Source: Paenalcaligenes suwonensis
Lineage (GTDB): Bacteria; Pseudomonadota; Gammaproteobacteria; Burkholderiales; Burkholderiaceae_B
NCBI RefSeq assembly: GCF_011290505.1
Contig: NZ_JAANPV010000001.1
Coordinates: forward strand, 372,001 to 436,000
Reading direction: 5' to 3'
DNA: 64,000 bases
Below the pieces are notes generated by a model. It had not been told where the DNA came from and searched no databases. It worked only from the letters and a program-made list of their open reading frames with translations. Both the position numbers and the translations under genes were made by a program. This document shows positions 57,205 through 64,000 of this stretch, one piece after another. How positions within the stretch are numbered: the stretch's first letter is position 1; each line of letters opens with the position of its first letter.

Positions 57205-58056
57205 ATGAAGCAGACACAGGCCCAATCAGGTGGCAACAATAGCGATATCTTGGTGGATATTAAAAAGCTGTGGACGGTATTTGGCACTGGCGATAAAGCG
57301 TTCGCAGTGCACCAAGATTTGGACTTACAAATACGTCGTGGCGAGATCATGACGATTGTAGGGGGCTCTGGTACCGGAAAAACGGTGTTGTTGCGTCATA
57401 TCTTGGGCTTAACACGTCCTACCAAGGGCACGGTACGCATTGCAGGGCAAGACCCAGCATCGTTACCCCCTGAAGGTGCATCGGCTCGTATAGGTATGCT
57501 GTTTCAGCGTGGTGCGTTGTATTCCGCATTTAACGTTTTGGATAACGTGGCTTTCGCACTGCGCGAGCAGCAAAGCCTGCCAGAGTCCGTTATTCGCGAT
57601 GCGGCCATGGTGAAGTTGCAAATGGTGGGCCTAAAGCCTGAACACGCTTCGCGTATGCCTTCAGACTTATCAGGCGGCATGATTAAACGGGTAGCGTTGG
57701 CACGCGCCCTGATTATGGACCCACCCTTATTGTTGTTAGATGAACCTACTGCAGGGTTAGACCCGCGTGGCTCGGATGAGTTTTGTGAGCTGCTGTTAGC
57801 CATGCACAAAGAGCTGGGGTTCACGGTGGTAATGGTGACGCATGACTTGGATACGCTGTACGCCCTAAGTGACAGGGTAGCCGTGTTGGCAGAGAAAAAA
57901 GTGATAGTGGAAGGCACTACTGATGAAGTGGTGCAGTTCCAGCATCCTTTTATAGAACAATTTTTTCTGGGTGAACGAGGCCGTCGAGCACGCGAACCCA
58001 TGCAATCTTCAGCGGCGGCACAGACCGCCTCGACGCAGCATCCGGAGTCGAATTAA
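57205..58056 (+). CDS. MCE-system ABC ATPase (MlaF type)
   Basis: ATPase of 283 aa. Walker A GGSGTGKT, signature LSGGMIKRVALARAL and Walker B LLLLDEPTAGLDP, with the MlaF-type Q-loop MLFQRGALYSAFNVLDNVAF, are all present. A C-terminal extension after the catalytic core is rich in Ala, Ser and Gln. It starts 3 bp after the permease gene and abuts the MCE gene directly. Confidence 0.93.
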   Translation: MKQTQAQSGGNNSDILVDIKKLWTVFGTGDKAFAVHQDLDLQIRRGEIMTIVGGSGTGKTVLLRHILGLTRPTKGTVRIAGQDPASLPPEGASARIGMLFQRGALYSAFNVLDNVAFALREQQSLPESVIRDAAMVKLQMVGLKPEHASRMPSDLSGGMIKRVALARALIMDPPLLLLDEPTAGLDPRGSDEFCELLLAMHKELGFTVVMVTHDLDTLYALSDRVAVLAEKKVIVEGTTDEVVQFQHPFIEQFFLGERGRRAREPMQSSAAAQTASTQHPESN

Positions 58057-58998
58057 ATGGAAAATAAATCGCATGCCATGGCAGCTGGCGTTTTTGTGCT
58101 GGTGGTTGCAGCACTATTAAGCGTACTGGCGTATTGGCTGACCCGTGATCAGGGTACGTATGTAGATTACGAGCTTTCCAGCACTCAAGCCGTAACCGGT
58201 TTGCAGCCACAAGCCGCCGTACGCTACAAAGGGGTGACGGTGGGGCGAGTAGCCTCTATAGGTTTTAATGATGAACAGCATGGCATGGTCATTATTCAGA
58301 TCAAGGTAGAAGAGTCCACGCCTATTTCAGCCAAAACCTATGCCACATTGGGCTACCAAGGGGTAACCGGTTTGGCCTACATAGAGCTAGACGATGATGC
58401 CGTAGCGCGGCCTGTACTAGGTGAAACGGCTAGTGGGATCAAGCGCTTAGAAATGCGTCCTTCACGTTTAAGCCGATTGGTAGAGATGGGGCCAGAGTTC
58501 TTAGGTGAGATACAAGAAACCGTTGTTAGCCTGAACACCTTGCTCAACAAAGAAAATCAGCAAGTGTTGATGCAGGCTATCTCATCTATGGGCTCAGCCG
58601 CACAGAATGCATCTGATGTGATGGAAGGCCTAAAACCAGTAGTGGCAACGATTTCCAAAGACATAGAGTCTGACATGCAGGTCATTAGGCAGGCAGCAGG
58701 TAATCTGGCCAAAATGGGGCAGGACGTGAGTGGCATCGTGCAAAATATGCGTGCGCCGGGTGGCGTGATTCCGCAATTGCAGCAGTCAGCACGGTCGTTG
58801 TCGTTAGTGGGCGAAGAGCTGGGTAATGCTACGCTGCCTAGCTTGCAACGCATGATGGAAGAGGTGAACAGTGCAGTACAAGAAGTGAAAGTGCTGATTC
58901 ACCAAGTGTCTAGCAATCCGCAGCGCTTCCTATACGGTCCGGATAGTAGTCAGCCGGGGCCGGGGGAACGCGGTTTTAGCGCACCGGTAGCTCACTAA
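58057..58998 (+). CDS. MCE (MlaD-type) lipid-binding protein
   Basis: Protein of 313 aa: one N-terminal membrane helix (about 8-27), one MCE domain (about 38-115, with VTGLQPQAAVRYKGVTVGRVASIGF), then a long helical region (about 130-285) that could form a periplasmic tube or needle. It is longer than E. coli MlaD. A second MCE domain is not visible. Probably carries phospholipids between membranes. Confidence 0.9.
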   Translation: MENKSHAMAAGVFVLVVAALLSVLAYWLTRDQGTYVDYELSSTQAVTGLQPQAAVRYKGVTVGRVASIGFNDEQHGMVIIQIKVEESTPISAKTYATLGYQGVTGLAYIELDDDAVARPVLGETASGIKRLEMRPSRLSRLVEMGPEFLGEIQETVVSLNTLLNKENQQVLMQAISSMGSAAQNASDVMEGLKPVVATISKDIESDMQVIRQAAGNLAKMGQDVSGIVQNMRAPGGVIPQLQQSARSLSLVGEELGNATLPSLQRMMEEVNSAVQEVKVLIHQVSSNPQRFLYGPDSSQPGPGERGFSAPVAH

Positions 58999-59041
58999 AA
59001 AGGGGATAACAATGATTGCGACACAAGGAAAACAGCACATC

Positions 59042-59677
59042 ATGAAGAAGAACATCGCTATTAAAGCTGGCTTGTTCGTAGCAGCGGTATTGTTATCGGC
59101 TTGCTCGGTACTACCAAAACCGCCGGCAACGGCAACCTTGTACGATTTAGGCCCTGCTATTGGCAAGCCAGTGGACTTGCCTGTGGGTAAACGCCCTGTG
59201 ATGGTGGCGGCTATTAGCGGTCAAGGTTTGATGCCAGGCAGTACAGCCATGCTGTACCGTTTTGTAGACGTAGACCAGCAATTACGTGCTTACCAAGAAG
59301 CACGCTGGAGCCGTCCTATTGAGCAGTTGTTTGGATTGCAGTTGCGCCAGAAGTTAGAGCAAGGTAGACCTATTTTGGATACCGAGTTCAGCCTATCGCG
59401 CATGCGTGCTGGGGATCAGTATCCGCTGGTGTTACGTGTGGATATAGAGAATTTCGAGCAAATCTTCCAAAATCCTCAAGATAGCAAAGGCGTGGTGCAA
59501 CTACGTGCTACCTTAATAGAACCCGGGGTGGGGGGAGATAAGCTTTTGGCTCAGCGCACGTTTGTCAGTGCTATTGATGCATCTGAGGCGAATGCTGCGG
59601 GTGGCGCAAAAGCCTTAGCTGAAGCCAGCCGTACCTTAGCGGTTGAAATTGATAGCTGGTTACGACACTACGAGTAA
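59042..59677 (+). CDS. ABC-type transport auxiliary lipoprotein (PqiC-like)
   Basis: Protein of 211 aa with a lipoprotein signal: basic N-terminus, hydrophobic stretch and lipobox VLLSAC with Cys21. The mature start PPATATLYDLGP and the ISGQGLMPGSTAMLYR segment fit the PqiC/DUF330 lipoprotein family, the outer-membrane partner of some MCE systems. The ATG at 59042 gives a normal signal; an ATG at 59012 with GGGGAT upstream is an in-frame alternative. Last gene of the MCE operon. Confidence 0.85.
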   Translation: MKKNIAIKAGLFVAAVLLSACSVLPKPPATATLYDLGPAIGKPVDLPVGKRPVMVAAISGQGLMPGSTAMLYRFVDVDQQLRAYQEARWSRPIEQLFGLQLRQKLEQGRPILDTEFSLSRMRAGDQYPLVLRVDIENFEQIFQNPQDSKGVVQLRATLIEPGVGGDKLLAQRTFVSAIDASEANAAGGAKALAEASRTLAVEIDSWLRHYE

Positions 59678-59691
59678 TCATAAGGGCCCCA

Positions 59692-59739
59692 TATCAAAAA
59701 AGTTGTTCCGCAGTCCCCAGCGTGTGCGATGAAGACAGC
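59692..59739. repeat. partial copy of the dispersed palindromic repeat (type 1 half)
   Basis: ATCAAAAAAGTTGTTCCGCA followed by GTCCCCAGCGTGTGCGATGA matches the second half of the type 1 element at 63864-63904 and 44383-44440. It lies in the 71-bp gap between the convergent lipoprotein and Lrp-type genes. Confidence 0.65.
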
Positions 59740-59748
59740 CGCCACTGC

Positions 59749-60228
59749 CTACAGCGGCAAGCCTTTATCTTCTTTTACCCATTCCAGTACAAAGCTGGTG
59801 CGGCAATCGCGTACGATTTCATGGCGCAGCAGTTTATCGGATAAAAATCGCGAAAAATGCGCCATGTCCCGCACCACCACACGCAGCATGTAGTCCATTT
59901 CCCCCGCTAACGACACACAGCTCACCACTTCAGACCATGATTGCACTAACGACCTAAACATGTCGCGCGGGCTATTTTTGGCGTGTGAGCTTTGTTTTTC
60001 TAGACGCACACTAATATAGGCAGTCAGGCCAATATCAATGGCTTCGGGCAGAATAGTGGCACGGTAATCTAGGATTATCCCTTCGTTTTCTAGGCGTTTC
60101 ACACGCCGTAATACGGCAGAAGAAGACAGTCCTACTTGCGAGGCCAGTTCGTCAAACGAAGCGCGTGCCTGCAGTTGCAGCAAGCGTAGAATTTGTATGT
60201 CGGTTTTATCTAGCTTGAATTCATTCAT
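59749..60228 (-). CDS. Lrp/AsnC-family transcriptional regulator
   Basis: Protein of 159 aa. N-terminal helix-turn-helix (LDKTDIQILRLLQLQARASF..., VGLSSSAVLRRVKRLENEGII) and C-terminal RAM ligand-binding domain (AYISVRLEKQ..., AGEMDYMLRVVVRDMAHFSRFL). Divergent from the hppD operon with 135 bp between start codons, so it likely controls phenylalanine/tyrosine breakdown, with an aromatic amino acid as plausible effector (inference). Confidence 0.92.
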   Translation of the reverse strand: MNEFKLDKTDIQILRLLQLQARASFDELASQVGLSSSAVLRRVKRLENEGIILDYRATILPEAIDIGLTAYISVRLEKQSSHAKNSPRDMFRSLVQSWSEVVSCVSLAGEMDYMLRVVVRDMAHFSRFLSDKLLRHEIVRDCRTSFVLEWVKEDKGLPL

Positions 60229-60234
60229 TTCTTT

Positions 60235-60273
60235 AACTAAACGCCTAGTTTATGCAGGAATCTTGCGTATTAT
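60235..60273. promoter_or_regulatory. candidate operator and promoter between lrp-type gene and hppD
   Basis: Inverted repeat AACTA (60235-60239) / TAGTT (60246-60250) lies just upstream of a -10-like TATTAT (60268-60273). The -35 is poor, consistent with an activated promoter. Assignment to the Lrp-type regulator rests on position only. Confidence 0.35.
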
Positions 60274-60363
60274 AGGGTTTAACTGAGCTGTCTTTGCATT
60301 TTTAGTGCGGTGTTTGAGTCTTAAAATAAACATATCTAAAAGTCTGTTTTTCAGGAGATGGTT

Positions 60364-61449
60364 ATGGCGGATTTGTTTGAAAACCCAATGGGTCTGGATG
60401 GTTTTGAATTTGTAGAGTTTGCTTCCCCAGAACCGGGTCTGCTGGAGCGTACTTTTGAATTGATGGGCTTTACCGAGGTGGCCAAGCACCGTTCAAAAGA
60501 TGTATCGCTATACCGTCAAGGTGATATCAACTTCATCGTGAACCGCGAGCCTAACAGCGAAGCCGCTTACTTTGCCGCTGAACATGGCCCAAGTGCCTGT
60601 GGTATGGCCTTTCGTGTGCGTGATGCTCACCATGCCTATAACCGTGCCTTAGAGCTAGGTGCGCGTCCAATCGAGATCGAAACAGGCCCTATGGAGCTGC
60701 GTTTGCCAGCCATCCGCGGTATTGGTGGTGCGCCGTTGTACCTAATCGACCGTTACGCTGACGGCCAGTCTATTTATGACATCGACTTTGAGTTTATCGA
60801 AGGTGTAGACCGCCACCCTGTTGGTTACGGTTTCAAATTCATCGACCACCTTACCCACAACGTGTACCGTGGGCGCATGTCGTTCTGGGCTGATTTCTAC
60901 GAGAAGCTGTTTAACTTCCGTGAAATTCGCTATTTCGACATTAAAGGTGAATATACCGGTCTGGTATCCAAAGCCATGACAGCCCCAGATGGTAGAATTC
61001 GTATTCCTCTCAATGAAGAATCGGCTCAAGGGTCTGGCCAAATTGAAGAGTTTTTGCTGCAGTTCAACGGGGAAGGAATTCAGCATATTGCGCTGCTGTG
61101 TGACGACATCTTCCACGGCGTGGACCAGTTGATTAAAGCAGGTGTGCCACTCATGAAAGCACCACCTGCCACGTACTATCAAATGCTAGAGTCACGTATC
61201 CCAGGGCATGGTGAAAACGCTGACGAACTCAAAGCACGCGGTATTTTGTTGGATGGTACGGCTGAAGGTGGTCAACGACGTCTGTTGTTGCAAATTTTCT
61301 CAGGCACATTGCTAGGCCCTGTGTTTTTTGAATTTATCCAACGTAAAGGCGATGAAGGCTTTGGCGAAGGAAACTTCAAGGCACTATTTGAGTCCATTGA
61401 GCGTGACCAAATTGAACGCGGTGTGTTGGGCACAGCAACAGCTGAATAG
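60364..61449 (+). CDS. hppD: 4-hydroxyphenylpyruvate dioxygenase
   Basis: Non-haem iron enzyme of 361 aa. It turns 4-hydroxyphenylpyruvate into homogentisate with O2. Iron ligands are His162 (FIDHLTHNV), His241 ([10 protein letters not shown]) and Glu323 (FFEFIQRKG). The ATG at 60364 is preferred: AGGAG lies at a normal distance, whereas for the ATG at 60358 it would be directly adjacent. First gene of a Phe/Tyr catabolic operon. Confidence 0.95.
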   Translation: MADLFENPMGLDGFEFVEFASPEPGLLERTFELMGFTEVAKHRSKDVSLYRQGDINFIVNREPNSEAAYFAAEHGPSACGMAFRVRDAHHAYNRALELGARPIEIETGPMELRLPAIRGIGGAPLYLIDRYADGQSIYDIDFEFIEGVDRHPVGYGFKFIDHLTHNVYRGRMSFWADFYEKLFNFREIRYFDIKGEYTGLVSKAMTAPDGRIRIPLNEESAQGSGQIEEFLLQFNGEGIQHIALLCDDIFHGVDQLIKAGVPLMKAPPATYYQMLESRIPGHGENADELKARGILLDGTAEGGQRRLLLQIFSGTLLGPVFFEFIQRKGDEGFGEGNFKALFESIERDQIERGVLGTATAE

Positions 61450-61484
61450 ACCATATCGCGTGTAACCCTCAAGGAATGATGATC

Positions 61485-61802
61485 ATGTTGAAATTAGACG
61501 ACCAGGAAAGACAAATCGCATTGGAGCAGTTGTCTTCCTGGCAGTATGAAGCACAGCGCGGCGGGTTAATCCGACGCAAGTTTGTGTTTCATGACTTCAC
61601 GGAAGCCTTTGCATTCATGACGCAAGTGGCGCTGCATGCCGAAAAGCATGATCATCATCCCGAGTGGAACAACGTCTATAACCGTGTGGAAATCGTGCTA
61701 ACCACGCACGATGCAGATGGGTTAAGCCAACGCGATATCGCGTTGGCTCATATTATCGATGCTGTTTTTGCGCGCTGCGCAGCGTCAGCTGATCAGGCCT
61801 AA
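61485..61802 (+). CDS. phhB: 4a-hydroxytetrahydrobiopterin dehydratase (pterin-4a-carbinolamine dehydratase)
   Basis: Protein of 105 aa that recycles the pterin cofactor of phenylalanine hydroxylase by removing water from the 4a-carbinolamine. The active-site motif is [18 protein letters not shown], with the expected His pair and the later His ([12 protein letters not shown]). The ATG at 61485 is preferred by distance to AAGGA; ATGs at 61476 and 61479 are possible. It lies between hppD and phhA. Confidence 0.92.
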   Translation: MLKLDDQERQIALEQLSSWQYEAQRGGLIRRKFVFHDFTEAFAFMTQVALHAEKHDHHPEWNNVYNRVEIVLTTHDADGLSQRDIALAHIIDAVFARCAASADQA

Positions 61803-61831
61803 GTCAGGCGTGACAGCAGGAGGATACCCAC

Positions 61832-62734
61832 ATGCTAGAGCAGGAACATACTACGCAGGACAGTAGTAAGCACGGCTTGGCAGCAGGCGAAAATTTCCAG
61901 CCTGAACGCGCCGACTGGACCATAGATCAAGGCTGGGATCGCTATACTGCCGAAGAACATGGCGTTTGGAAAACACTGTTCGAGCGACAAACCAAACTGT
62001 TGCCACAGCGCGCCTGTAAAGAATTTGTAGAGGGCATGAAAAAGCTGCCTATCTCTGCCGATAAAATCCCGCACTTTGAACAGCTCAGTGAAGTGCTGAT
62101 GAAGCACACTGGCTGGCAAGTAGTGGCGGTGCCTGGGCTGGTTCCTGATGATGTGTTCTTTGAGCACTTAGCCAATAGACGCTTTCCATCAGGGCAGTTC
62201 ATCCGTAAAGCGCATGAGCTGGATTACCTAGAAGAACCCGACGTGTTTCACGATGTGTTCGGCCATGTCCCCATGCTGATGAACCCTGCCATTGCTGATT
62301 ACATCCAAGCCTACGGTAAAGGTGGTTTGCGCGCTAAGGAACTGGGTGTATTGCACCGTTTGGCTCGTGTGTACTGGTACACCGTTGAGTTCGGCTTAGT
62401 TATGGAAGATGGCTCACCACGCATTTACGGTGCAGGCATTGCCTCGTCGCGCACAGAAAGCGTGTTTAGCTTAGAAGACGATTCCCCTAATCGCATCGCC
62501 TTTGATTTAGACAGGGTAATGTGTACTAATTACCGTATAGACGATTTTCAAGAAAGCTACTTTGTGATCAAAGACTTGGAAGCGTTATTAGAGCTTTCGG
62601 CTATTGATTTCCAGCCCGTGTACAACCGTATTGCGTCCCGTCCTGATTTGGACCCTGGCATCCTATTGTCGGAAGACAAGGTGTATCACCGTGGATCAGG
62701 CCGTTATCATGCAAACAAAAAGTCTGTGGCGTAA
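61832..62734 (+). CDS. phhA: phenylalanine 4-monooxygenase
   Basis: Tetrahydropterin-dependent hydroxylase of 300 aa that converts phenylalanine to tyrosine. Iron ligands are His140 and His145 (VFHDVFGHVP) and Glu186 (YTVEFGLV). It has the bacterial single-domain form without an ACT regulatory domain. AGGAGG precedes the ATG. Together with phhB, the SDR downstream and hppD it forms a Phe-to-homogentisate unit; a tyrosine aminotransferase is not in the window. Confidence 0.95.
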   Translation: MLEQEHTTQDSSKHGLAAGENFQPERADWTIDQGWDRYTAEEHGVWKTLFERQTKLLPQRACKEFVEGMKKLPISADKIPHFEQLSEVLMKHTGWQVVAVPGLVPDDVFFEHLANRRFPSGQFIRKAHELDYLEEPDVFHDVFGHVPMLMNPAIADYIQAYGKGGLRAKELGVLHRLARVYWYTVEFGLVMEDGSPRIYGAGIASSRTESVFSLEDDSPNRIAFDLDRVMCTNYRIDDFQESYFVIKDLEALLELSAIDFQPVYNRIASRPDLDPGILLSEDKVYHRGSGRYHANKKSVA

Positions 62735-62773
62735 GCGAGCAGGCTGAACTCTTAGTGTAGTCAGGAAGTAAAC

Positions 62774-63478
62774 ATGCAAAATACACACTCACCGGTGGTG
62801 ATGATTAGTGGTGCTGGTGGTAATTTGGGCCAAGCGGTGGCGCAGCACTTTGCGCAAAAAGGCGCACGCTTGGTGTTGGTGGCGCGTAATCGTAAGGCGT
62901 TGGAAGCCATTGCGCCAGAAGGCGATAACGTGCACTACGTGCTTGCCGACTTGATGCAGCCTGATGCCTTACAGCAAGGGGTAGCAGCTGCTGTGAAGAA
63001 GCTTGGCAGTATTGATGTGTTGTGTAACGTGGCAGGTGGCTTTCACATGGGTGAACCCGTACACGCCACGCCGCTGAATGCATGGCAACAGCAATACGAC
63101 ATGAACGTCATGACCTTGCTGCATACCGTACAAGCCGTTGTACCGCATATGTTGTTGCAAGGCCGTGGCAAGGTGGTGAACGTAGGCGCATTTGCGTCTC
63201 GCCAAGGCTTGGCGGATATGGGCGCTTACATTGCAGCAAAAAGTGCCGTAAGCCGCATTACCGAAAGCATGGCAGCCGAGTTACGTGAAAAAGGCATTAA
63301 CGTGAACTGCGTATTGCCTACCATCATCGACACACCTCAAAACCGTGCAGCAATGCCTGATGCGGATCCAGCTCGTTGGGTCAGTCCCGAGAAATTGGCG
63401 GCAGTGATGGCGTTTTTAGCGTCTGAAGATGCTAGCGCTATTCATGGTGCTAGTGTGCCTGTGACAGGGCTTAGCTAA
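62774..63478 (+). CDS. SDR resembling quinonoid dihydropteridine reductase
   Basis: Short-chain dehydrogenase of 234 aa. Nucleotide motif GAGGNLG (13-19) and NVAGGF (85-90) are present. Tyr152 and Lys156 are kept, but the usual catalytic Ser position is Ala139, as I recall for animal QDPR. The C-terminal stretch VLPTIIDTPQNRAAMPDADP closely resembles the QDPR segment [20 protein letters not shown] as I recall it. Size fits (QDPR about 244 aa). Its position right after phhA and phhB suggests it regenerates tetrahydropterin from the quinonoid form. General SDR annotation is the fallback. Confidence 0.75.
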   Translation: MQNTHSPVVMISGAGGNLGQAVAQHFAQKGARLVLVARNRKALEAIAPEGDNVHYVLADLMQPDALQQGVAAAVKKLGSIDVLCNVAGGFHMGEPVHATPLNAWQQQYDMNVMTLLHTVQAVVPHMLLQGRGKVVNVGAFASRQGLADMGAYIAAKSAVSRITESMAAELREKGINVNCVLPTIIDTPQNRAAMPDADPARWVSPEKLAAVMAFLASEDASAIHGASVPVTGLS

Positions 63479-63487
63479 TCTAGGCAT

Positions 63488-63636
63488 AACGGGCAGCGGT
63501 CGGGGGAAAGCCTGCCGTTCCCCAGCGTGTGCGATGAATATAGTGTGAACGGGTAGGTGTTGGGTTTACAAGCCCACGTACTCAAGACTGTCTGCTGTAG
63601 CCTAAGGCTGCGAAAGTATTTTTTAATTTGTAAACC
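63488..63636 (+). repeat. structured dispersed repeat, middle segment, copy 1
   Basis: From 63518 (TTCCCCAGCGTGTGCGATGA) through GGTAGGTGTTGGGTTTACAA to the TAGCCTAAGGCTGCG stretch at 63598. Almost identical to 63885-64000, 367 bp further on. Contains inverted repeats TTGGG/CCCA and AGCCTAAGGCT. A hairpin with arms AACGGGCAG (63487-63495) and CTGCCGTT (63512-63519), one bulged base, precedes it just after the SDR stop codon. Confidence 0.7.
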
Positions 63637-63692
63637 AAATAAAAAAACACTTCCATCCGCCTTTCCTTCGTCGCTTGCCACGGTTTTTGCGA
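63596..63692 (+). repeat. dispersed palindromic repeat, type 2 copy
   Basis: GCCTAAGGCTGCGAAAGTAT, T-run, AATTTG, loop TAAAC, CAAATAAAAAAACACTT, CCATCCGCCTTTCCTTCG and CCACGGTTTTTGC. The reverse complement of 44563-44663 with few differences. The hairpin with T-runs on both strands could serve as a two-way terminator after the phh operon. Confidence 0.7.
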
Positions 63693-63699
63693 TGGTAGC

Positions 63700-63834
63700 T
63701 ATTGAAGGCTAGACAGATTTTTGTGACGGGCTCAGGAGAGAGTCCCTTTGCCCAGTTCCCCGTTATACAGGCAGCATTGCCACTACAGTAAGGGCAGTAA
63801 ATCTAGTAACATTCAGACTCATCAGGGGGACGGA
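63700..63834. other. gene-free stretch between repeat copies
   Basis: No ORF with a recognisable product or ribosome-binding site, and no clear RNA structure apart from short G/C-rich pieces. The repeats on both sides suggest an insertion-accumulating gap. Confidence 0.4.
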
Positions 63835-64000
63835 GAGGAAACTTTTTTGATTTGGTGTACAAATCACAAAAAGCTTTCCTGCAGTTCCCCAGCGTGTGCG
63901 ATGAATACAGAGTGAGCGGGTAGGTGTTGGGTTTACAAGCCCATTTACTCACGACTGTCTGCTGTAGCCTAAGGCTGCGAAAGTATTTTTTAATTTGTAC
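63835..64000 (+). repeat. dispersed palindromic repeat, type 1 plus middle segment plus cut type 2 copy
   Basis: Type 1 hairpin: GGAAACTTTTTTGATTTG, loop, CAAATCACAAAAAGCTTTCC (63838-63880). The middle segment runs 63885-63962, then GCCTAAGGCTGCGAAAGTAT and a T-run with AATTTG, cut by the window end. This is the most complete unit in the window and defines the order type 1 - middle - type 2. Confidence 0.7.

Noticed and set aside
63475..63681. 68-codon minus-strand frame at the right end
   Set aside because: Runs through the palindromic repeat and overlaps the SDR stop; not supported as a gene.
63485..64000. CRISPR array suggested by repeated segments
   Set aside because: The copies are about 367 bp apart, long and palindromic, with no regular short repeats or spacers and no cas genes.

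Overview
The window reads as chromosomal DNA of a betaproteobacterium, most likely of the Alcaligenaceae. This rests on the complete phenylacetate (paa) cluster with PaaN2, a crotonase/3-hydroxyacyl-CoA dehydrogenase fusion and TetR-type operators, on ttcA next to folB, on cyoABCDE followed by a Sco gene, on TRAP-linked sugar-acid genes and on mid-range base composition. The family assignment is inference. No rRNA, tRNA, phage, transposase or CRISPR was recognised.

Layout. (1) 1-20434, aerobic phenylacetate catabolism: paaK (cut by the left edge), paaI and paaG run leftward. A divergent rightward transcript carries paaN, a five-gene branched-chain-type ABC importer, the fusion enzyme and paaX. 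A second rightward transcript carries the thiolase, paaABCDE, an extra PaaA-like gene, paaZ and paaY. Identical 16-bp operator sequences sit before both transcripts. (2) 20448-25213: ttcA, folB, a pteridine-reductase-like SDR and an M61 peptidase run leftward, and an enoyl-CoA hydratase runs rightward. (3) 25457-32886: complete F1Fo ATP synthase operon atpIBEFHAGDC, closed by a strong terminator. (4) 33384-38838, leftward: cytochrome bo3 oxidase cyoABCDE plus a Sco copper chaperone. (5) 39037-41489: a MocR-type regulator and two small membrane-anchored genes, sharing a CATACAAG motif with the cyo upstream region. (6) 41486-44181, leftward: class III ribonucleotide reductase. Its glycyl-radical domain lies on a separate in-frame small ORF, and the promoter carries an FNR-type box and paired NrdR-type boxes.

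(7) 44677-53637, leftward: a nine-gene acid-sugar operon (GntR regulator, IlvD/Edd dehydratase, LtnD-, OtnI- and DenD-like enzymes, TRAP transporter, D-2-hydroxyacid dehydrogenase). It lacks the DUF1537 kinase and the aldolase normally found with these enzymes and may encode an undescribed route. (8) 53753-55929: MscS channel, a small unknown gene behind a 20-bp perfect palindrome, and an XRE-cupin regulator. (9) 56071-59677: a four-gene MCE lipid-transport system. (10) 59749-63478: an Lrp-type regulator divergent from hppD-phhB-phhA and an SDR resembling quinonoid dihydropteridine reductase, together a Phe-to-homogentisate unit with pterin recycling.

A dispersed family of AT-rich palindromic repeats occupies the gaps at 44.4-44.7 kb, 59.7 kb and 63.5-64.0 kb. 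The best candidates for something undescribed are the kinase-less acid-sugar operon, the split glycyl-radical reductase, the QDPR-like SDR, the extra PaaA paralogue and the repeat family.
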